A DNA stretch of 64,000 nucleotides from Alphaproteobacteria bacterium (GTDB lineage Bacteria; Pseudomonadota; Alphaproteobacteria; Rhodobacterales; Rhodobacteraceae). Position numbers and translations under genes: made by a program. Under the pieces are notes generated by a model. The model did not search any database. It was not told where the DNA came from and saw only the letters and a program-made list of their open reading frames with translations. This document shows, one piece after another, positions 54,511-63,368 of the stretch. Every line of letters starts with the position of its first letter. Position 1 is the stretch's first letter. The stretch is taken from positions 1 through 64,000 of the forward strand of contig JAUIAU010000016.1 in assembly GCA_030425185.1 (NCBI GenBank), in the 5' to 3' direction.

Positions 54511-54848
54511 GCCACCTCCATATCCTTGATTCGCATTTCATCGCCGCCCTGGGGCAGCAGCCGGCCGCCGCCGCAGAGCGGGCAGGGGTCCAGCCTGTCG
54601 TTCAACTCGACCGTTTTCAGGCAGTCGTAGCAAAGCGCTGAGCCCGGCAGGTCGATCATCTCCAGCACCGCGCCCTCGGCGGGCGAGCCGCGCATCACCA
54701 CGTCGAAGGCGAAGGCCAGCGCGTCCTTCTCGACGCCCGCGAAGCGCCCGATCTCCAGCCGCAGCCGCGAGACCCGGTCGAATGCATGCGCCCGTGCCTG
54801 GTCCTCGACGATGCTGCGGATCCCTTCGGCGAGCGACATCTCATGCAT
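54507..54848 (-). CDS. hypA: Hydrogenase nickel incorporation protein HypA
   Basis: A 113-residue nickel chaperone. [10 protein letters not shown] supplies the N-terminal nickel ligand His 2. The zinc site is the pair CYDC and CPLC (about 73-76 and 88-91). It works with HypB to load nickel into the HupL precursor. It overlaps hupK by 8 bp (54841-54848), so the two are translated together. Confidence 0.96.
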   Translation of the reverse strand: MHEMSLAEGIRSIVEDQARAHAFDRVSRLRLEIGRFAGVEKDALAFAFDVVMRGSPAEGAVLEMIDLPGSALCYDCLKTVELNDRLDPCPLCGGGRLLPQGGDEMRIKDMEVA

Positions 54849-55770
54849 GCGCGGCCTCGCGCGGCAGGATTCGGGTCGGCGACAGGCTCACCGGCACGCA
54901 GGGGTCGAGCAGCGCGGTCACCAGCTGGACCTCGCCGTGGCGGACCATCGGCAGCGTATCGAGCGTGCGACGCAGCACACCGCCCTCGGCCAGCAGGTGA
55001 TCGGTCGGGGTGACCCGTTCCAGCCGGGTCAGAACGCCCGCCTTGGCGGCGGCGCGCAGGGCATAGGTGCCGCGCGCGGCCGGGACCAGCGCGCGGCCGG
55101 GGCCGGGGCGGTCTGGCTTCGGAAGCCGCCCCTCGAAACAGGCCTCGAGATCGAGCAGGCGCGCCACCGCCCGCCACAGCGGGCCATGGCCGAACTTGAG
55201 CGCGATCTCCTGCATCAGGGGATGCGCGTGGTGCCGGGTGGCGAGGCTGTTCTCGATCGCCACCGGCCGGAAGAAATCGCCCGCCTCCGAGGGCAGCGGC
55301 AGGTGGGCGGTCGCCTCGCCGGGCAGGAAGCGCGCGCCGAGCGCCGCGATCACCGGGGCGAGGCCCTCGTCGCGGGCCAGCCAGCGCTTCAGGTCGCGCA
55401 GGGATTCCGGCACGCTCAGGCCGCAGCCGAAAACCTCGCAGCGCAGGGCCTTGGGGTCATGGTCCCAGCCCTTCGGCAGGGCGCGCGGCTTAAGGTCGAG
55501 CAGCGGCGGCAGCATGACGAAGAAGCGGATCAGGTGCTCGCGCAGGATGTCGAGCGTCAGGCGGCGCTGCGCGCCCGGGGCCAGCGGCAGGTCGAGCGCC
55601 ACCCGGAACGCCATGTCCTGCGCCATGGCGCAGAGGTTGAAGAGCCGCGGCATCAGCGCTGCCGCCTCCTCGACCGGTTTGCCGATCAGGAACCGGGCCA
55701 CGGGCAGCGGCTCCGGCAGGGCGATCGAGAACCCGGCGGTATCGGCGGACAGGGTGAGCGGGCTGAACAT
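54841..55770 (-). CDS. hupK: Hydrogenase assembly protein HupK
   Basis: A 309-residue assembly factor related to the hydrogenase large subunit but without its metal ligands. The stretch [16 protein letters not shown] (about 39-54) corresponds to the RICGVC region of HupL with the second cysteine lost, and [10 protein letters not shown] near the C terminus keeps only part of the DPCxxC site. HupK is thought to scaffold the Fe(CN)2CO unit under aerobic conditions. It lies between hupJ and hypA, overlapping hypA. Confidence 0.9.
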   Translation of the reverse strand: MFSPLTLSADTAGFSIALPEPLPVARFLIGKPVEEAAALMPRLFNLCAMAQDMAFRVALDLPLAPGAQRRLTLDILREHLIRFFVMLPPLLDLKPRALPKGWDHDPKALRCEVFGCGLSVPESLRDLKRWLARDEGLAPVIAALGARFLPGEATAHLPLPSEAGDFFRPVAIENSLATRHHAHPLMQEIALKFGHGPLWRAVARLLDLEACFEGRLPKPDRPGPGRALVPAARGTYALRAAAKAGVLTRLERVTPTDHLLAEGGVLRRTLDTLPMVRHGEVQLVTALLDPCVPVSLSPTRILPREAAHA

Positions 55771-55773
55771 CGC

Positions 55774-56664
55774 CTAGCCCTCGCTTTCGGCAGGTTGGGC
55801 GGTGTCCGGCGCGGCGGTCTCGGGTGCCGTGGCGAGACCGGCGGTCAGGACGGCGCGGCGCGACGGGCTGCTGGCGAGGATCTTGGCCTTGGCGGCGGCG
55901 GTTTCCTCGTCCTTGCGGCGGGCGGCGGCCTCGGCATCCTCGTCGGCGCGGGCGGCCAGCTCGGCCTCCCGGGCGGCGCGGATGTCGGCGGCGCGGTCCG
56001 TTTCCTCCATCGCGTCGGGATCGAAGAGCGCGGCCATCACGGCCTCGGCCACCTCGACCGCCTGCCGCTGGCTGGCGAAATCGGCCATCGGCGAGAACAG
56101 CGAGCAGGCCTTGTACCCGCCGAGCGCGCCGCGCGTGTTGTGCAGGAACTCGTACTCGCCGGAGGGGAAGCCCTGCACCTCCTTCGCGCCGGGGGTCAGG
56201 TGCGACCAGTCCTCGCCGCTGGCGGGCAGTTGCACGAGGTTCATGAACCACGGCGCGACCAGCACGCCCAGCGGGCGGCCTTCGTGCATCCGGAAGCCTA
56301 TCGCCTGCACGTGCAGCGCGGTGTTGCAGAGCGGCACGTCGCGCATCTTGGCGTGGTAGATCTCGGTGAACTCGGCGACCAGCGCCGCGCTGCGCCGCGC
56401 CAGGTCCTCGGCGATCCGGGCCGTGTCGCTGCCTGGATCGTCGAGCACCATGAACTGTTCCTTCGGTGCGCCGCAGGTCGGGCAGGACCAGTCGTCGGGC
56501 AGGGCCAGGAACGGGGTGCCGGGCGCGACCTGCCGCGTGTCGTCGCCCTCGGCCGGGTCATAGGGCGTCCAGCAGATCTTGCACTCCATCACCGCCTGCG
56601 CGCTGATCTTGGCGGCGGCCCCCATGTAGGAGCCCTCGAACCGGGGTTGTGCGGCGGCGGTCAC
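55774..56664 (-). CDS. hupJ: Rubredoxin-fused hydrogenase accessory protein HupJ
   Basis: A 296-residue protein. An N-terminal rubredoxin (CKIC...CPTCG, about 28-63, with the PYDPAEGDD and WSCP landmarks) precedes a HupJ domain (about 75-215: VPLCNTALHVQAIGFRMHEGRPLGVLVAPWFMNLVQLP). A long charged tail (about 220-275, ADIRAAREAELAARADEDAEAAARRK) looks coiled-coil. Other bacteria encode HupI and HupJ separately, so this is a fusion. The start is GTG at 56664, overlapping the hupH stop by 4 bp (GTGA); an internal ATG at 56625 is less likely because it would lose the coupling. Confidence 0.9.
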   Translation of the reverse strand: MTAAAQPRFEGSYMGAAAKISAQAVMECKICWTPYDPAEGDDTRQVAPGTPFLALPDDWSCPTCGAPKEQFMVLDDPGSDTARIAEDLARRSAALVAEFTEIYHAKMRDVPLCNTALHVQAIGFRMHEGRPLGVLVAPWFMNLVQLPASGEDWSHLTPGAKEVQGFPSGEYEFLHNTRGALGGYKACSLFSPMADFASQRQAVEVAEAVMAALFDPDAMEETDRAADIRAAREAELAARADEDAEAAARRKDEETAAAKAKILASSPSRRAVLTAGLATAPETAAPDTAQPAESEG

Positions 56665-57497
56665 GAGATCGACTCCACCACAGCGCGCAGACGTCCGCCG
56701 CTGTCGCCGAGGTCCTCCGGGGCGGCGCGCACCACCTCGGGCAGCTCGGTCACCTCGAACGTGTCGAGGATCAGCGTGTCCATCGAGTTGAAGAACTGAA
56801 CCCGCCAGACATGATCCGTGGCGGTCGCCGTGACCCGGCAATTGCCGTAGCCGCGCGACAGCATCACGGTCGAGCCCTCGCCGAGCGCGGCATCGAGCCA
56901 GATCAGGTCGTCCTCGGTGTGCGGGAGCAGGGTCAGGTTGACCACATGCGGGTCCTGACCGCGCTGGAAGGCGCCCGATTTCTCGGTCAGTTCCGCGAGG
57001 ATCGGGGGCGCGTTCACCACCCCGGGTCCCCAGGCGGCCGCCGCGCCCTGTCCGGGACGGCGGGCGGTAAAGGCGCGGGTCAGGGCAACCTGTGGCACCG
57101 GGCCGACCTCGACGATGTCGGTGCCCTCGCCATGCAGCACCCAGACCCCGGCAAAGACCGACTCCTGCACCCGAAGCGCCGGGATGCCGTGCAGTTTCAT
57201 CGACACCTCGCCTTCGCCCAGCGTCTCGGCCATCAGGGCGCGCGAGGCGGCGCCGAGGCCGCCAAGGTCGAACTCGGCATGCAGGCCGGTGCGCGCGGCC
57301 TCGTCGCAGGCCGCCGCGATCTCGGTCAGAAGGGCCAGCGCCGGGGCGACCGCGCGGGTATCCTCGACCTCGGGCGTGTGCGGGACATAGGTCCGCATCC
57401 CCGAGGGCAGCGCCATGTAGTCGAGCTCCTCGCCCTCGTCGTGGGTTTGCGAGCCGGGGCCGAACCCGGTCGGCGGCATGTGGAAGTTGCTGACCAT
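56661..57497 (-). CDS. hupH: Hydrogenase expression/assembly protein HupH
   Basis: A 278-residue protein of the HupH/HyaF family (MALPSGMRTYVPHTPEVED near 28-46; the C-terminal TDHVWRVQFFNSMDTLILDTFEVTELPEVVRAAPEDL). It is needed for assembly of oxygen-exposed uptake hydrogenases, probably for small-subunit or cluster maturation. It overlaps hupJ by 4 bp and follows hupG by 9 bp. Confidence 0.93.
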   Translation of the reverse strand: MVSNFHMPPTGFGPGSQTHDEGEELDYMALPSGMRTYVPHTPEVEDTRAVAPALALLTEIAAACDEAARTGLHAEFDLGGLGAASRALMAETLGEGEVSMKLHGIPALRVQESVFAGVWVLHGEGTDIVEVGPVPQVALTRAFTARRPGQGAAAAWGPGVVNAPPILAELTEKSGAFQRGQDPHVVNLTLLPHTEDDLIWLDAALGEGSTVMLSRGYGNCRVTATATDHVWRVQFFNSMDTLILDTFEVTELPEVVRAAPEDLGDSGGRLRAVVESIS

Positions 57498-57506
57498 CGC
57501 GGGACC

Positions 57507-57893
57507 TCAGGCGGAAACGGAAACGGGGGTGGCGAGGATCTGCGCGATTCGCGCCATGTAGTCCTCCCAGTCGCGCACCTTCGGGATCGCGCCGATGGCC
57601 TCGCCGTCGCGGAAGAACAGCAGTGACGGGGTCTTCCAGACGCCGGTCTCCTTGCGGAGCGCTTCCTCGATCGCGTCATCGACCAGCGCGCAGTCGAAGG
57701 CGCGCTGAAAGCTCAGCGCCAGTTCCGGCAGGATCACCGCCACGTCCGCGCTTTCGAGGTTCCGGACAGGATCGCCGGGGATGAAGAGGCAATGCACGCC
57801 GGGCAGGGCGAGATGGGCCGCCAGGGCTGCATCGCTGGCGAGCCGGGGCCAGCCGAGCTCGGTCGTCAGGCGGTCGATCAGGGGGTGGGACAT
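57507..57893 (-). CDS. hupG: Hydrogenase assembly chaperone HupG (thioredoxin-like)
   Basis: A 128-residue protein of the HupG/HyaE family, with a thioredoxin fold (CLFIPGDPVRNLESADVAVILPELALSF; TPSLLFFRDGEAIGAIPKVRDW). It lacks a CxxC redox pair. It is believed to act as a Tat-proofreading chaperone for the signal peptide of the small subunit HupS. CGGAG precedes the ATG at 57893. Confidence 0.9.
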   Translation of the reverse strand: MSHPLIDRLTTELGWPRLASDAALAAHLALPGVHCLFIPGDPVRNLESADVAVILPELALSFQRAFDCALVDDAIEEALRKETGVWKTPSLLFFRDGEAIGAIPKVRDWEDYMARIAQILATPVSVSA

Positions 57894-57940
57894 GGGCAGG
57901 CTCCGGAGCTAGGGGGAGGGGACGGAGGCAGGGGCAGGGC

Positions 57941-58261
57941 TCAGGCGAGGGATTTGCCGGCGGCGCGGGCGGCTTCGAGATGGGGCGGCAGGGTCGGTTC
58001 GCGGGCTTCGAGATCGGCGAAGGCATCGCCGAGACCGCCCCCCGCCATCAGCGCGGCCAGCCCGTCGAGGGCGGCGGCAATGCGCCGGGCTTCCTCCGCG
58101 TCGAGCACTTCTCGTGCCGCACCGAGGAAGGTCAGCACCCAGGTGCCGGGGATGAGCGGGCCGGTCAGCGACAGGTCGATCAGGTGGGTGCGCGTGCCGT
58201 CCGTGGCGCGGCCGGCGATGCCGTCGGTCGAGACGATCTGCATGGGGATGCCGAGGCACAT
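57941..58261 (-). CDS. hupF: HypC-family chaperone HupF
   Basis: A 106-residue paralogue of HypC. It begins [10 protein letters not shown] with the essential Cys 2 and has the longer C-terminal extension typical of HupF. It protects the HupL precursor during assembly in air. It follows hupD by 2 bp and precedes hupG by 47 bp. Confidence 0.93.
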   Translation of the reverse strand: MCLGIPMQIVSTDGIAGRATDGTRTHLIDLSLTGPLIPGTWVLTFLGAAREVLDAEEARRIAAALDGLAALMAGGGLGDAFADLEAREPTLPPHLEAARAAGKSLA

Positions 58262-58263
58262 GG

Positions 58264-58878
58264 TCAGACCTCCTCACGGGCGGGCAGGAAGCGGGCGTCG
58301 CCGATCCGGCAGGCGGCGTCGGCGGAGGGGCGGCCCTCCTCGTAGGCCCCGCGGGTGATCGAGGCATCGGCAAGCAGCGAGGCGTCGCCCTTGCCGGGGG
58401 TGGCGGGGAGGCCCCAGTCGGCCAGCCGCGCCAGCGCGATCTCGACGGCGGGGGCGATCTGCGCCGCGACGGGGGCGCGCAGCCCGCCGCCGTAATCCTC
58501 CAGCTCCTCGGGCTGGCAGCCGATCAGCAGCAGCGTTTTGGGGCACTGGTTCATCAGGCGAGCGGTGGCGATCACGTCCTGGAAGCCGGTCTGGTGCAGG
58601 CTCATCTTCTTGGCACCCATGAAGGCGGGCACCTCGTCGCCCTCGATCACCTTCAGCGTGCCGGGCGGCAGGCCGTAGTCGATGGCGTCGAACACCACGA
58701 GGATGTCCACCGCTTCGAGGAAGGGGAGCAGGTAGAGACCCTGCGTGCCGCCGTCGAGCAGGGTCACCTCGGGGCCGAAGGACCAGCTGTCCGCCAGCGC
58801 CTCGACACAGCGGACGCCGAACCCTTCATCCGCCCAGAGCACGTTGCCTATGCCGAGAACCAGCGCGCGTTTGCCCAT
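58264..58878 (-). CDS. hupD: Hydrogenase maturation endopeptidase HupD
   Basis: A 204-residue nickel-dependent protease that cuts the C-terminal extension of HupL after nickel insertion. The family start [21 protein letters not shown] gives Glu 17-type and Asp ligands, and the later DAIDYG (about 62) and SLHQTGFQD (about 93, His) complete the site. GGAGGAG precedes the ATG. It begins the maturation operon, separated from hupC by a terminator and an FNR-like box. Confidence 0.95.
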   Translation of the reverse strand: MGKRALVLGIGNVLWADEGFGVRCVEALADSWSFGPEVTLLDGGTQGLYLLPFLEAVDILVVFDAIDYGLPPGTLKVIEGDEVPAFMGAKKMSLHQTGFQDVIATARLMNQCPKTLLLIGCQPEELEDYGGGLRAPVAAQIAPAVEIALARLADWGLPATPGKGDASLLADASITRGAYEEGRPSADAACRIGDARFLPAREEV

Positions 58879-58974
58879 GGGCGGTCTCCTCCGGGTGCGG
58901 ACTGCGTCCGGCGCAGCCTCGGGCTTGGTGGCACCGCACCTTTCGACGTTCCCGTGAACTGGTCAGTGCGCTGC

Positions 58975-59017
58975 CAGCTAGCGGCGCTTCCGTTAAGCGG
59001 ACTTTGACATGGATCAA
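58975..59017 (-). promoter_or_regulatory. FNR-type box and possible promoter of the hupD operon
   Basis: Read leftward, TTGATCCATGTCAA (59017-59004) has one mismatch to the FNR/FnrL consensus TTGATN4ATCAA. About 33 bp downstream of its centre is TAGCTG (58980-58975), a possible weak -10, giving the class II activator geometry. The site lies 126 bp before the hupD start. Confidence 0.6.
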
Positions 59018-59075
59018 GAATTGTCCCGCCGCGGTGGATTCCTGTGCGCAGCACTCGCCTTCAGGTGCAAAGCGC

Positions 59076-59107
59076 AAAAAAGGATGCCTGAAAAACAGGC
59101 ATCCTTT
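59076..59107. terminator. Strong terminator between hupC and hupD
   Basis: AAAGGATGCCTG (59079-59090) and CAGGCATCCTTT (59096-59107) form a 12-bp perfect stem with an A5/T5 loop. Read leftward, the hairpin is followed by TTTTTT. It follows hupC by 34 bp and should stop most hupSLC transcription before hupD. Confidence 0.88.
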
Positions 59108-59140
59108 ATGTGGCTTTGCGTTCTGCAACGATGTCGCGAC

Positions 59141-59929
59141 TCAGTCGCGCCGGTCGTCCTTGAAGGTCCGGTGTCCCGAGATCATCGTCGAGACGATGGA
59201 CTGCCGGGACATGATGTCCTCGCGGACGGCGACGTAGATGTGGATCATCACGAAGACCACGATCGCCCACATGCCGAGCTGGTGCAGCCCGTGCAGGGTC
59301 TGGGACGAGCCGACCAGCGGGATCACCCAGCCGAGCAGGATGTCCGGCAGGCTGCCCTGGCCCGACCCCTCGGCATAGAGCGCGAAGCCGCTGACGATCA
59401 TGAAGCTGAGGCCCAGCGTCATGAAGAAGAACATCGCAAGCTGCGCCAGCGGGTTGTGCCCGATGTACTTCTTCGGCTCCTTTTCCAGCAGCAGGTACCA
59501 GCGGATCTCGAAGAAGACCTCGCTCCACCAATGCCGGTTCAGGATCGGCAGCCGGAACATCTGCTTCGAGTGGTGGTTGCCCATGAAGGCCCAGTAGATC
59601 CGGCCGAAGAACCCCGCCGTCATGATCATCGCCGCCGCGAAATGGGCGAAGCGGATGTAGCCGAAGACGAACTGGTTCGCCGCCTCGCCGATCTGCATGG
59701 TGGGGGGCGGGTTGGCGATCAGCCAGCCCGTGACGATCAGCACGAGGATCGCTGCCGCGTTGATCCAGTGCCAGAGCCGCACCGGCGTTTCGTAGACATA
59801 GACCGAGGCATGGCGGCGGACGCTTTCGAGATCCTCGGCGGTCGCGTCGCCGGTCAGCACGGCGGTGACAAGGGGCGTGTCCTCGTCCACCTCCGCCACT
59901 GCCCCGGGCTTCCGGGTTTGGATGTTCAT
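59141..59929 (-). CDS. hupC: Uptake hydrogenase cytochrome b subunit HupC
   Basis: A 262-residue di-haem cytochrome b that anchors HupSL to the membrane and passes electrons to quinone. Four membrane helices are visible with haem-ligand histidines: VRLWHWINAAAILVLIVTGWLIANPP (about 51-76), FVFGYIRFAHFAAAMIMTAGFFGRIYWAFMGNHHSK (about 87-121), and helices near 160-180 and 205-228 (LHGLHQLGMWAIVVFVMIHIYVA). The length is normal (about 240-260). It follows the small His-motif gene by 10 bp. Confidence 0.95.
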   Translation of the reverse strand: MNIQTRKPGAVAEVDEDTPLVTAVLTGDATAEDLESVRRHASVYVYETPVRLWHWINAAAILVLIVTGWLIANPPPTMQIGEAANQFVFGYIRFAHFAAAMIMTAGFFGRIYWAFMGNHHSKQMFRLPILNRHWWSEVFFEIRWYLLLEKEPKKYIGHNPLAQLAMFFFMTLGLSFMIVSGFALYAEGSGQGSLPDILLGWVIPLVGSSQTLHGLHQLGMWAIVVFVMIHIYVAVREDIMSRQSIVSTMISGHRTFKDDRRD

Positions 59930-59939
59930 GGCCCGGCCC

Positions 59940-60161
59940 TCAGTCCTTGCGGCGGAAGAGGCCGCGCAGGGCCTCCCCGGCGCCGGGGAAGACGGCCAGC
60001 GTCACCGCCACCCCGAGGGCCAGCCCGACCACGAGGTGATCGGCCTGGGTCAGCCAGTGCAGGGCACCCTCGCGGACGGCGGCCTCGTGGCCGGGGTGGG
60101 CCAGCGCGGCAACGGGGGCGAGACAGGCGGCGAGCGTGGCCGGAACAACGAGCTTCTTCAT
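59940..60161 (-). CDS. 73-residue His-motif membrane protein between hupL and hupC
   Basis: A small protein with an N-terminal signal-like helix (LVVPATLAACLAPVAALA, about 4-21), the motif HPGHE, then HWLTQADHLVVGLALGVAVTLAVF (about 35-58), a second hydrophobic helix, and a basic C-terminal tail. The HPGHE and histidine-bearing helix recall the first part of HupE/UreJ nickel permeases, but only about a third of the length is present. TGAGGAG precedes its ATG. Its place inside the structural operon suggests a hydrogenase-linked role such as metal handling. No firm family assignment. Confidence 0.75.
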   Translation of the reverse strand: MKKLVVPATLAACLAPVAALAHPGHEAAVREGALHWLTQADHLVVGLALGVAVTLAVFPGAGEALRGLFRRKD

Positions 60162-60173
60162 CGGGGTCTCTCC

Positions 60174-61973
60174 TCAGCGGACCTTGACGGTGGTGAGTTC
60201 CTCACCGTCGGGCGACATGACATGGGTTGAGCAGGCGAGGCAGGGGTCGAAGCTGTGCAGCGTGCGCAGGATCTCGACCGGCTCGTCGGGACGCTCCATC
60301 GGCGTGTTCAGCAGGCTGGCCTCGAAGGCGCCGATGTTGCCGGCGGCGTCGCGGGGCGAGCCGTTCCAGGTCGTGGGGACCACGCACTGGTAGTTCTCGA
60401 TCCGCCCGTCCTTGACGCTGACCCAGTGGCCCAGCGCCCCGCGCGGGGCCTCGGTCATGCCGACGCCGCGGGCTTCCTTCGGCCAGGACGCGGGGTCCCA
60501 CTTCTCGACGTTCGCGGTCGAGCTGTCGCCGTTGCGGACGTTGCTCACCAGCGTGTCGAAGAAGTGCTTCTGCAGCCGCGCGCAGTACTCGGCCTCGAGC
60601 GCCCGGGCGGCGGTGCGGCCCAGCGTCGAGAACAGCGCGTTGACCGGCAGGTCCATCGTGCGGAGCAGGCCGGTGACCTGGTCCTTGATGTCCTCGTGCC
60701 CCGAGGCATAGCCGATGATGTAGCGGGCGAGCGGACCCACCTCCATCGCGTTGCCGCGCCAGCGCGGCGCCTTGATCCACGAGTATTTCGCGCTCTCGTC
60801 GATCTCGTCGATCTCGTCGATCCGGGTGCGGGTGCCCTTGTGGTTCGGCCCGAGCTCGAATTTCGCCTCGGTGACGCCGTCCCACGGGTGCAGGCCCTTG
60901 CCGGGCTCGCCGTAGGCATACCACGAGTGGTCCACGAACTCCTGCACCTGCTCGGGGTCGCGCACGTCGACCTCGTGCACCGTGCTGAGATCGCCGTTGA
61001 TGATCGCGCCGCGCGGCAGGTGCAGCTGGCCCGCCGAGAAGTCATTGGCATGCTCGGGGATGTCGCCGTAGCTGAGGACCGCCTGGCTCGACAGGCCGCC
61101 GCCGTGCAGCCAGTCCTTGTAGAACCCGCCGACCGCGATCACGTCCGGGATGTAGACGTTGTTCACGAAGTCGAGGCAGCGGTTGATGATGGAGCTGACC
61201 ATGTTCAGCCGCTCCATGTTGATCGCGCCCACCGCGCCCACGCCGTCGATGTTGATCGGGCAGGGCACGCCGCCGACCAGCCAGTTCGGGTGCGGGTTCT
61301 TGCCGCCGAAGATGGTGTGGATCTTGACGATGTCCTTCTGGAGATCGAGCGCCTCCAGGTAGTGCGTCGTCGCCATCAGGTCCGCTTCGGGCGGCAGCTT
61401 GTAGGCGGGGTTGTCCCAGTAGCCGTTCTTGAAGAGGCCCAGCTGGCCCGACTCGACGAACTGCTTCAGCCGGTTCTGCACGTCGCGGAAATAGCCGGGG
61501 CTGGACATCGGGTGGCTGGGGCTGACCGCCTGCTGCAACTCGCTGGTGGCCTTCGGGTCGGCGCGGAGCGCGTTCACCGGGTTCACCCAGTCGAGCGCGT
61601 GCAGGTGGTAGAAGTGCACGATGTGGTCATGCACCTGCAGGTTCAGCTGCATGATGTTGCGGATCGAGTTGGCGTTGTCGGGGATGGTGATCCCCAGCGC
61701 GTCCTCCACCGCGCGGACCGAGGTCAGCGCGTGGGTACCGGTGCAGACGCCGCAGATGCGCTCGGTGAAGGCCCAGGCGTCGCGCGGGTCGCGGCCCTTG
61801 AGGATGACCTCGAGGCCGCGCCACATGGTGCCGGTCGAGACCGCGTTGCGGATCACGCCCTGCTCGTCGACGTTGACCTCGCAGCGCATGTGACCCTCGA
61901 TCCGCGTCACGGGATCGACGACGATGCGGCGCCCGGCGGTATCCAGGTTGAATCCGTTGGGAGTGACGGTCAT
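60174..61973 (-). CDS. hupL: Uptake [NiFe] hydrogenase large subunit HupL
   Basis: A 599-residue catalytic subunit that oxidises H2. The N-terminal nickel ligands are in [22 protein letters not shown] (about 69-90), and the C-terminal pair is in [16 protein letters not shown] (about 575-590). Maturation would cut after the His of that motif, leaving a 15-residue extension beginning VMSPDG. The sequence belongs to the membrane-bound respiratory uptake group (group 1). It starts 3 bp after hupS and is followed by the His-motif gene and hupC. Confidence 0.98.
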   Translation of the reverse strand: MTVTPNGFNLDTAGRRIVVDPVTRIEGHMRCEVNVDEQGVIRNAVSTGTMWRGLEVILKGRDPRDAWAFTERICGVCTGTHALTSVRAVEDALGITIPDNANSIRNIMQLNLQVHDHIVHFYHLHALDWVNPVNALRADPKATSELQQAVSPSHPMSSPGYFRDVQNRLKQFVESGQLGLFKNGYWDNPAYKLPPEADLMATTHYLEALDLQKDIVKIHTIFGGKNPHPNWLVGGVPCPINIDGVGAVGAINMERLNMVSSIINRCLDFVNNVYIPDVIAVGGFYKDWLHGGGLSSQAVLSYGDIPEHANDFSAGQLHLPRGAIINGDLSTVHEVDVRDPEQVQEFVDHSWYAYGEPGKGLHPWDGVTEAKFELGPNHKGTRTRIDEIDEIDESAKYSWIKAPRWRGNAMEVGPLARYIIGYASGHEDIKDQVTGLLRTMDLPVNALFSTLGRTAARALEAEYCARLQKHFFDTLVSNVRNGDSSTANVEKWDPASWPKEARGVGMTEAPRGALGHWVSVKDGRIENYQCVVPTTWNGSPRDAAGNIGAFEASLLNTPMERPDEPVEILRTLHSFDPCLACSTHVMSPDGEELTTVKVR

Positions 61974-61976
61974 GGC

Positions 61977-63068
61977 TTACGCCTCCTCGCTGACGCGGCT
62001 CTGCGTCTTCTTCTGGGCTGCCTTCAGGGCGGTGACCGCGGCATGGACCGCGATCGCGCCCCCGGTCAGGGCGGCGGCGGTGGTGCCGACGGTGTTCGCG
62101 TTCGCCTCGATCCCGAAGGCGTTGATCTGGGTGGTCCGCTCGTAGAACGAGCCGTTGTCCCAGAACCCGTCCTCCGAGCAGCCGATGCAGCCGTGGCCGG
62201 ACTGGATCGGGAAGGACGTGCCCTCGTTCCAGCGCACGGTCGAGCAGGCGTTGTAGGTGGTCGGGCCCTTGCAGCCGACCTTGTAGAGGCAATAGCCCTT
62301 GCGCGCGTTCTCGTCGTCGAAGGCCTCGACGAACTGGCCGGCGTCGAAATGCGGACGGCGGTAGCACTTGTCGTGGATGCGCTGGCTGTAGAACATCTGC
62401 GGCCGGCCCTGGCGATCGAGCGGCGGCAGCCGGTCGAAGGTCAGCATGTAGGTGATCACGCCGGTCATCACCTCGGCGATGGGCGGGCAGCCCGGCACCT
62501 TGATGATCGGCTTGTCGGTGATGACCTGGTGCACCGGGGTGGCGCGGGTCGGGTTCGGTTTCGCCGCCTGAACGCAGCCGTACGAGGCGCAGGCGCCCCA
62601 GGAGATGATCGCCTTGGCCCCTTCGGCGGCATGGCGCAGCTTCTCGACGAAGGGCCGTCCGCCGGTGATGCAGAACATGCCGTCCTCGTTCAGCGGCGGG
62701 TTGCCCTCGACCGCGAGGATGTAGTTGCCCCGGTACTTCTCGATGGTGTCTTCCAGCGCCGCCTCGGCGGCGTGACCGGCGGCGGCCATCAGGGTGTCGT
62801 CGTAGTCGAGCGAGATCATCGACAGCACGACGTCCTTGGCCAGCGGATGCGCCGAGCGGATGAAGGATTCCGAGCAGCAGGTGCATTCGAGGCCATGCAC
62901 CCAGATCACCGGCGTGCGCGGCTTGGTTTCCATCGCGTGCGCGATCTTCGGCACGAAGGAGGGGCCGAGCCCCAGCGCCGCCGCCGTCAGCGAGCAGTAT
63001 TTCATGAAGCTGCGCCGGGTGATCCCCTGGCGTCGCATGACCTCGTAGAACGTCTCGATCTGGCTCAA
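61977..63068 (-). CDS. hupS: Uptake [NiFe] hydrogenase small subunit HupS
   Basis: A 363-residue iron-sulfur subunit carrying electrons from the NiFe site to HupC. The N terminus is a Tat signal ([20 protein letters not shown], twin arginines 18-19), cut near AHA (about 46). The proximal cluster ligands begin with [11 protein letters not shown] (about 58-68). The other cysteine sets follow in the middle ([27 protein letters not shown]). A hydrophobic C-terminal anchor ([23 protein letters not shown]) precedes a charged tail. Confidence 0.97.
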   Translation of the reverse strand: MSQIETFYEVMRRQGITRRSFMKYCSLTAAALGLGPSFVPKIAHAMETKPRTPVIWVHGLECTCCSESFIRSAHPLAKDVVLSMISLDYDDTLMAAAGHAAEAALEDTIEKYRGNYILAVEGNPPLNEDGMFCITGGRPFVEKLRHAAEGAKAIISWGACASYGCVQAAKPNPTRATPVHQVITDKPIIKVPGCPPIAEVMTGVITYMLTFDRLPPLDRQGRPQMFYSQRIHDKCYRRPHFDAGQFVEAFDDENARKGYCLYKVGCKGPTTYNACSTVRWNEGTSFPIQSGHGCIGCSEDGFWDNGSFYERTTQINAFGIEANANTVGTTAAALTGGAIAVHAAVTALKAAQKKTQSRVSEEA

Positions 63069-63368
63069 GGCTGATCCCTCCGCTTAGGCTCCTCCGCGGC
63101 ACCGGAGTCGCCTCCCGGACCGCATTGCCTCCATTAGGCGGGGGGCAGGGGCGCTGCTGCAAAAGCAAAGCCGCGGACTGCGACAAAGCGGAAGAAATCC
63201 AGTTTCGTCAGTCGGTTGCCGGTGTTCGGCTGCAGCATTTGACAGCCTGTCGCAGCAAGGGACTTACCGCTTTGCGGATCGGTTGGTCAGCGGCTTTCCG
63301 GTCCGTACGATCCGGAAAAATCGTGCATTTTCAACATCGAATTTGCCGGGCGGGCTTTTTCAGGGGGA
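63069..63368. promoter_or_regulatory. hupSL control region (300 bp)
   Basis: This region lies between the hypF stop and the hupS start and should hold the hupSL promoter and activator sites. The clearest element is the 24-bp dyad at 63295-63318. A GG-N10-GC pattern at 63158-63173 resembles a sigma-54 promoter but is doubtful because the local HupR lacks GAFTGA. No TTG-N5-CAA site (the HupR site reported for R. capsulatus) was found. No terminator with a T-run follows hypF. Confidence 0.5.
63295..63318. promoter_or_regulatory. 24-bp near-perfect palindrome upstream of hupS
   Basis: Arms TTTCCGG (63295-63301) and CCGGAAA (63312-63318) flank a central CGTACG palindrome, with only the two spacer dinucleotides asymmetric. 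It lies about 230-250 bp before the hupS start, the distance expected for an upstream activator site. Confidence 0.6.

Noticed and set aside
59940-60161. Calling the small gene hupE
   Set aside because: HupE has about 190 residues and six helices; this protein has 73 residues and two hydrophobic segments.
63158-63173. Sigma-54-like GG-N10-GC element (CGGC...TTGCA, leftward) before hupS
   Set aside because: Only the -12 half fits well, and the local activator HupR lacks the GAFTGA loop needed to contact sigma-54.
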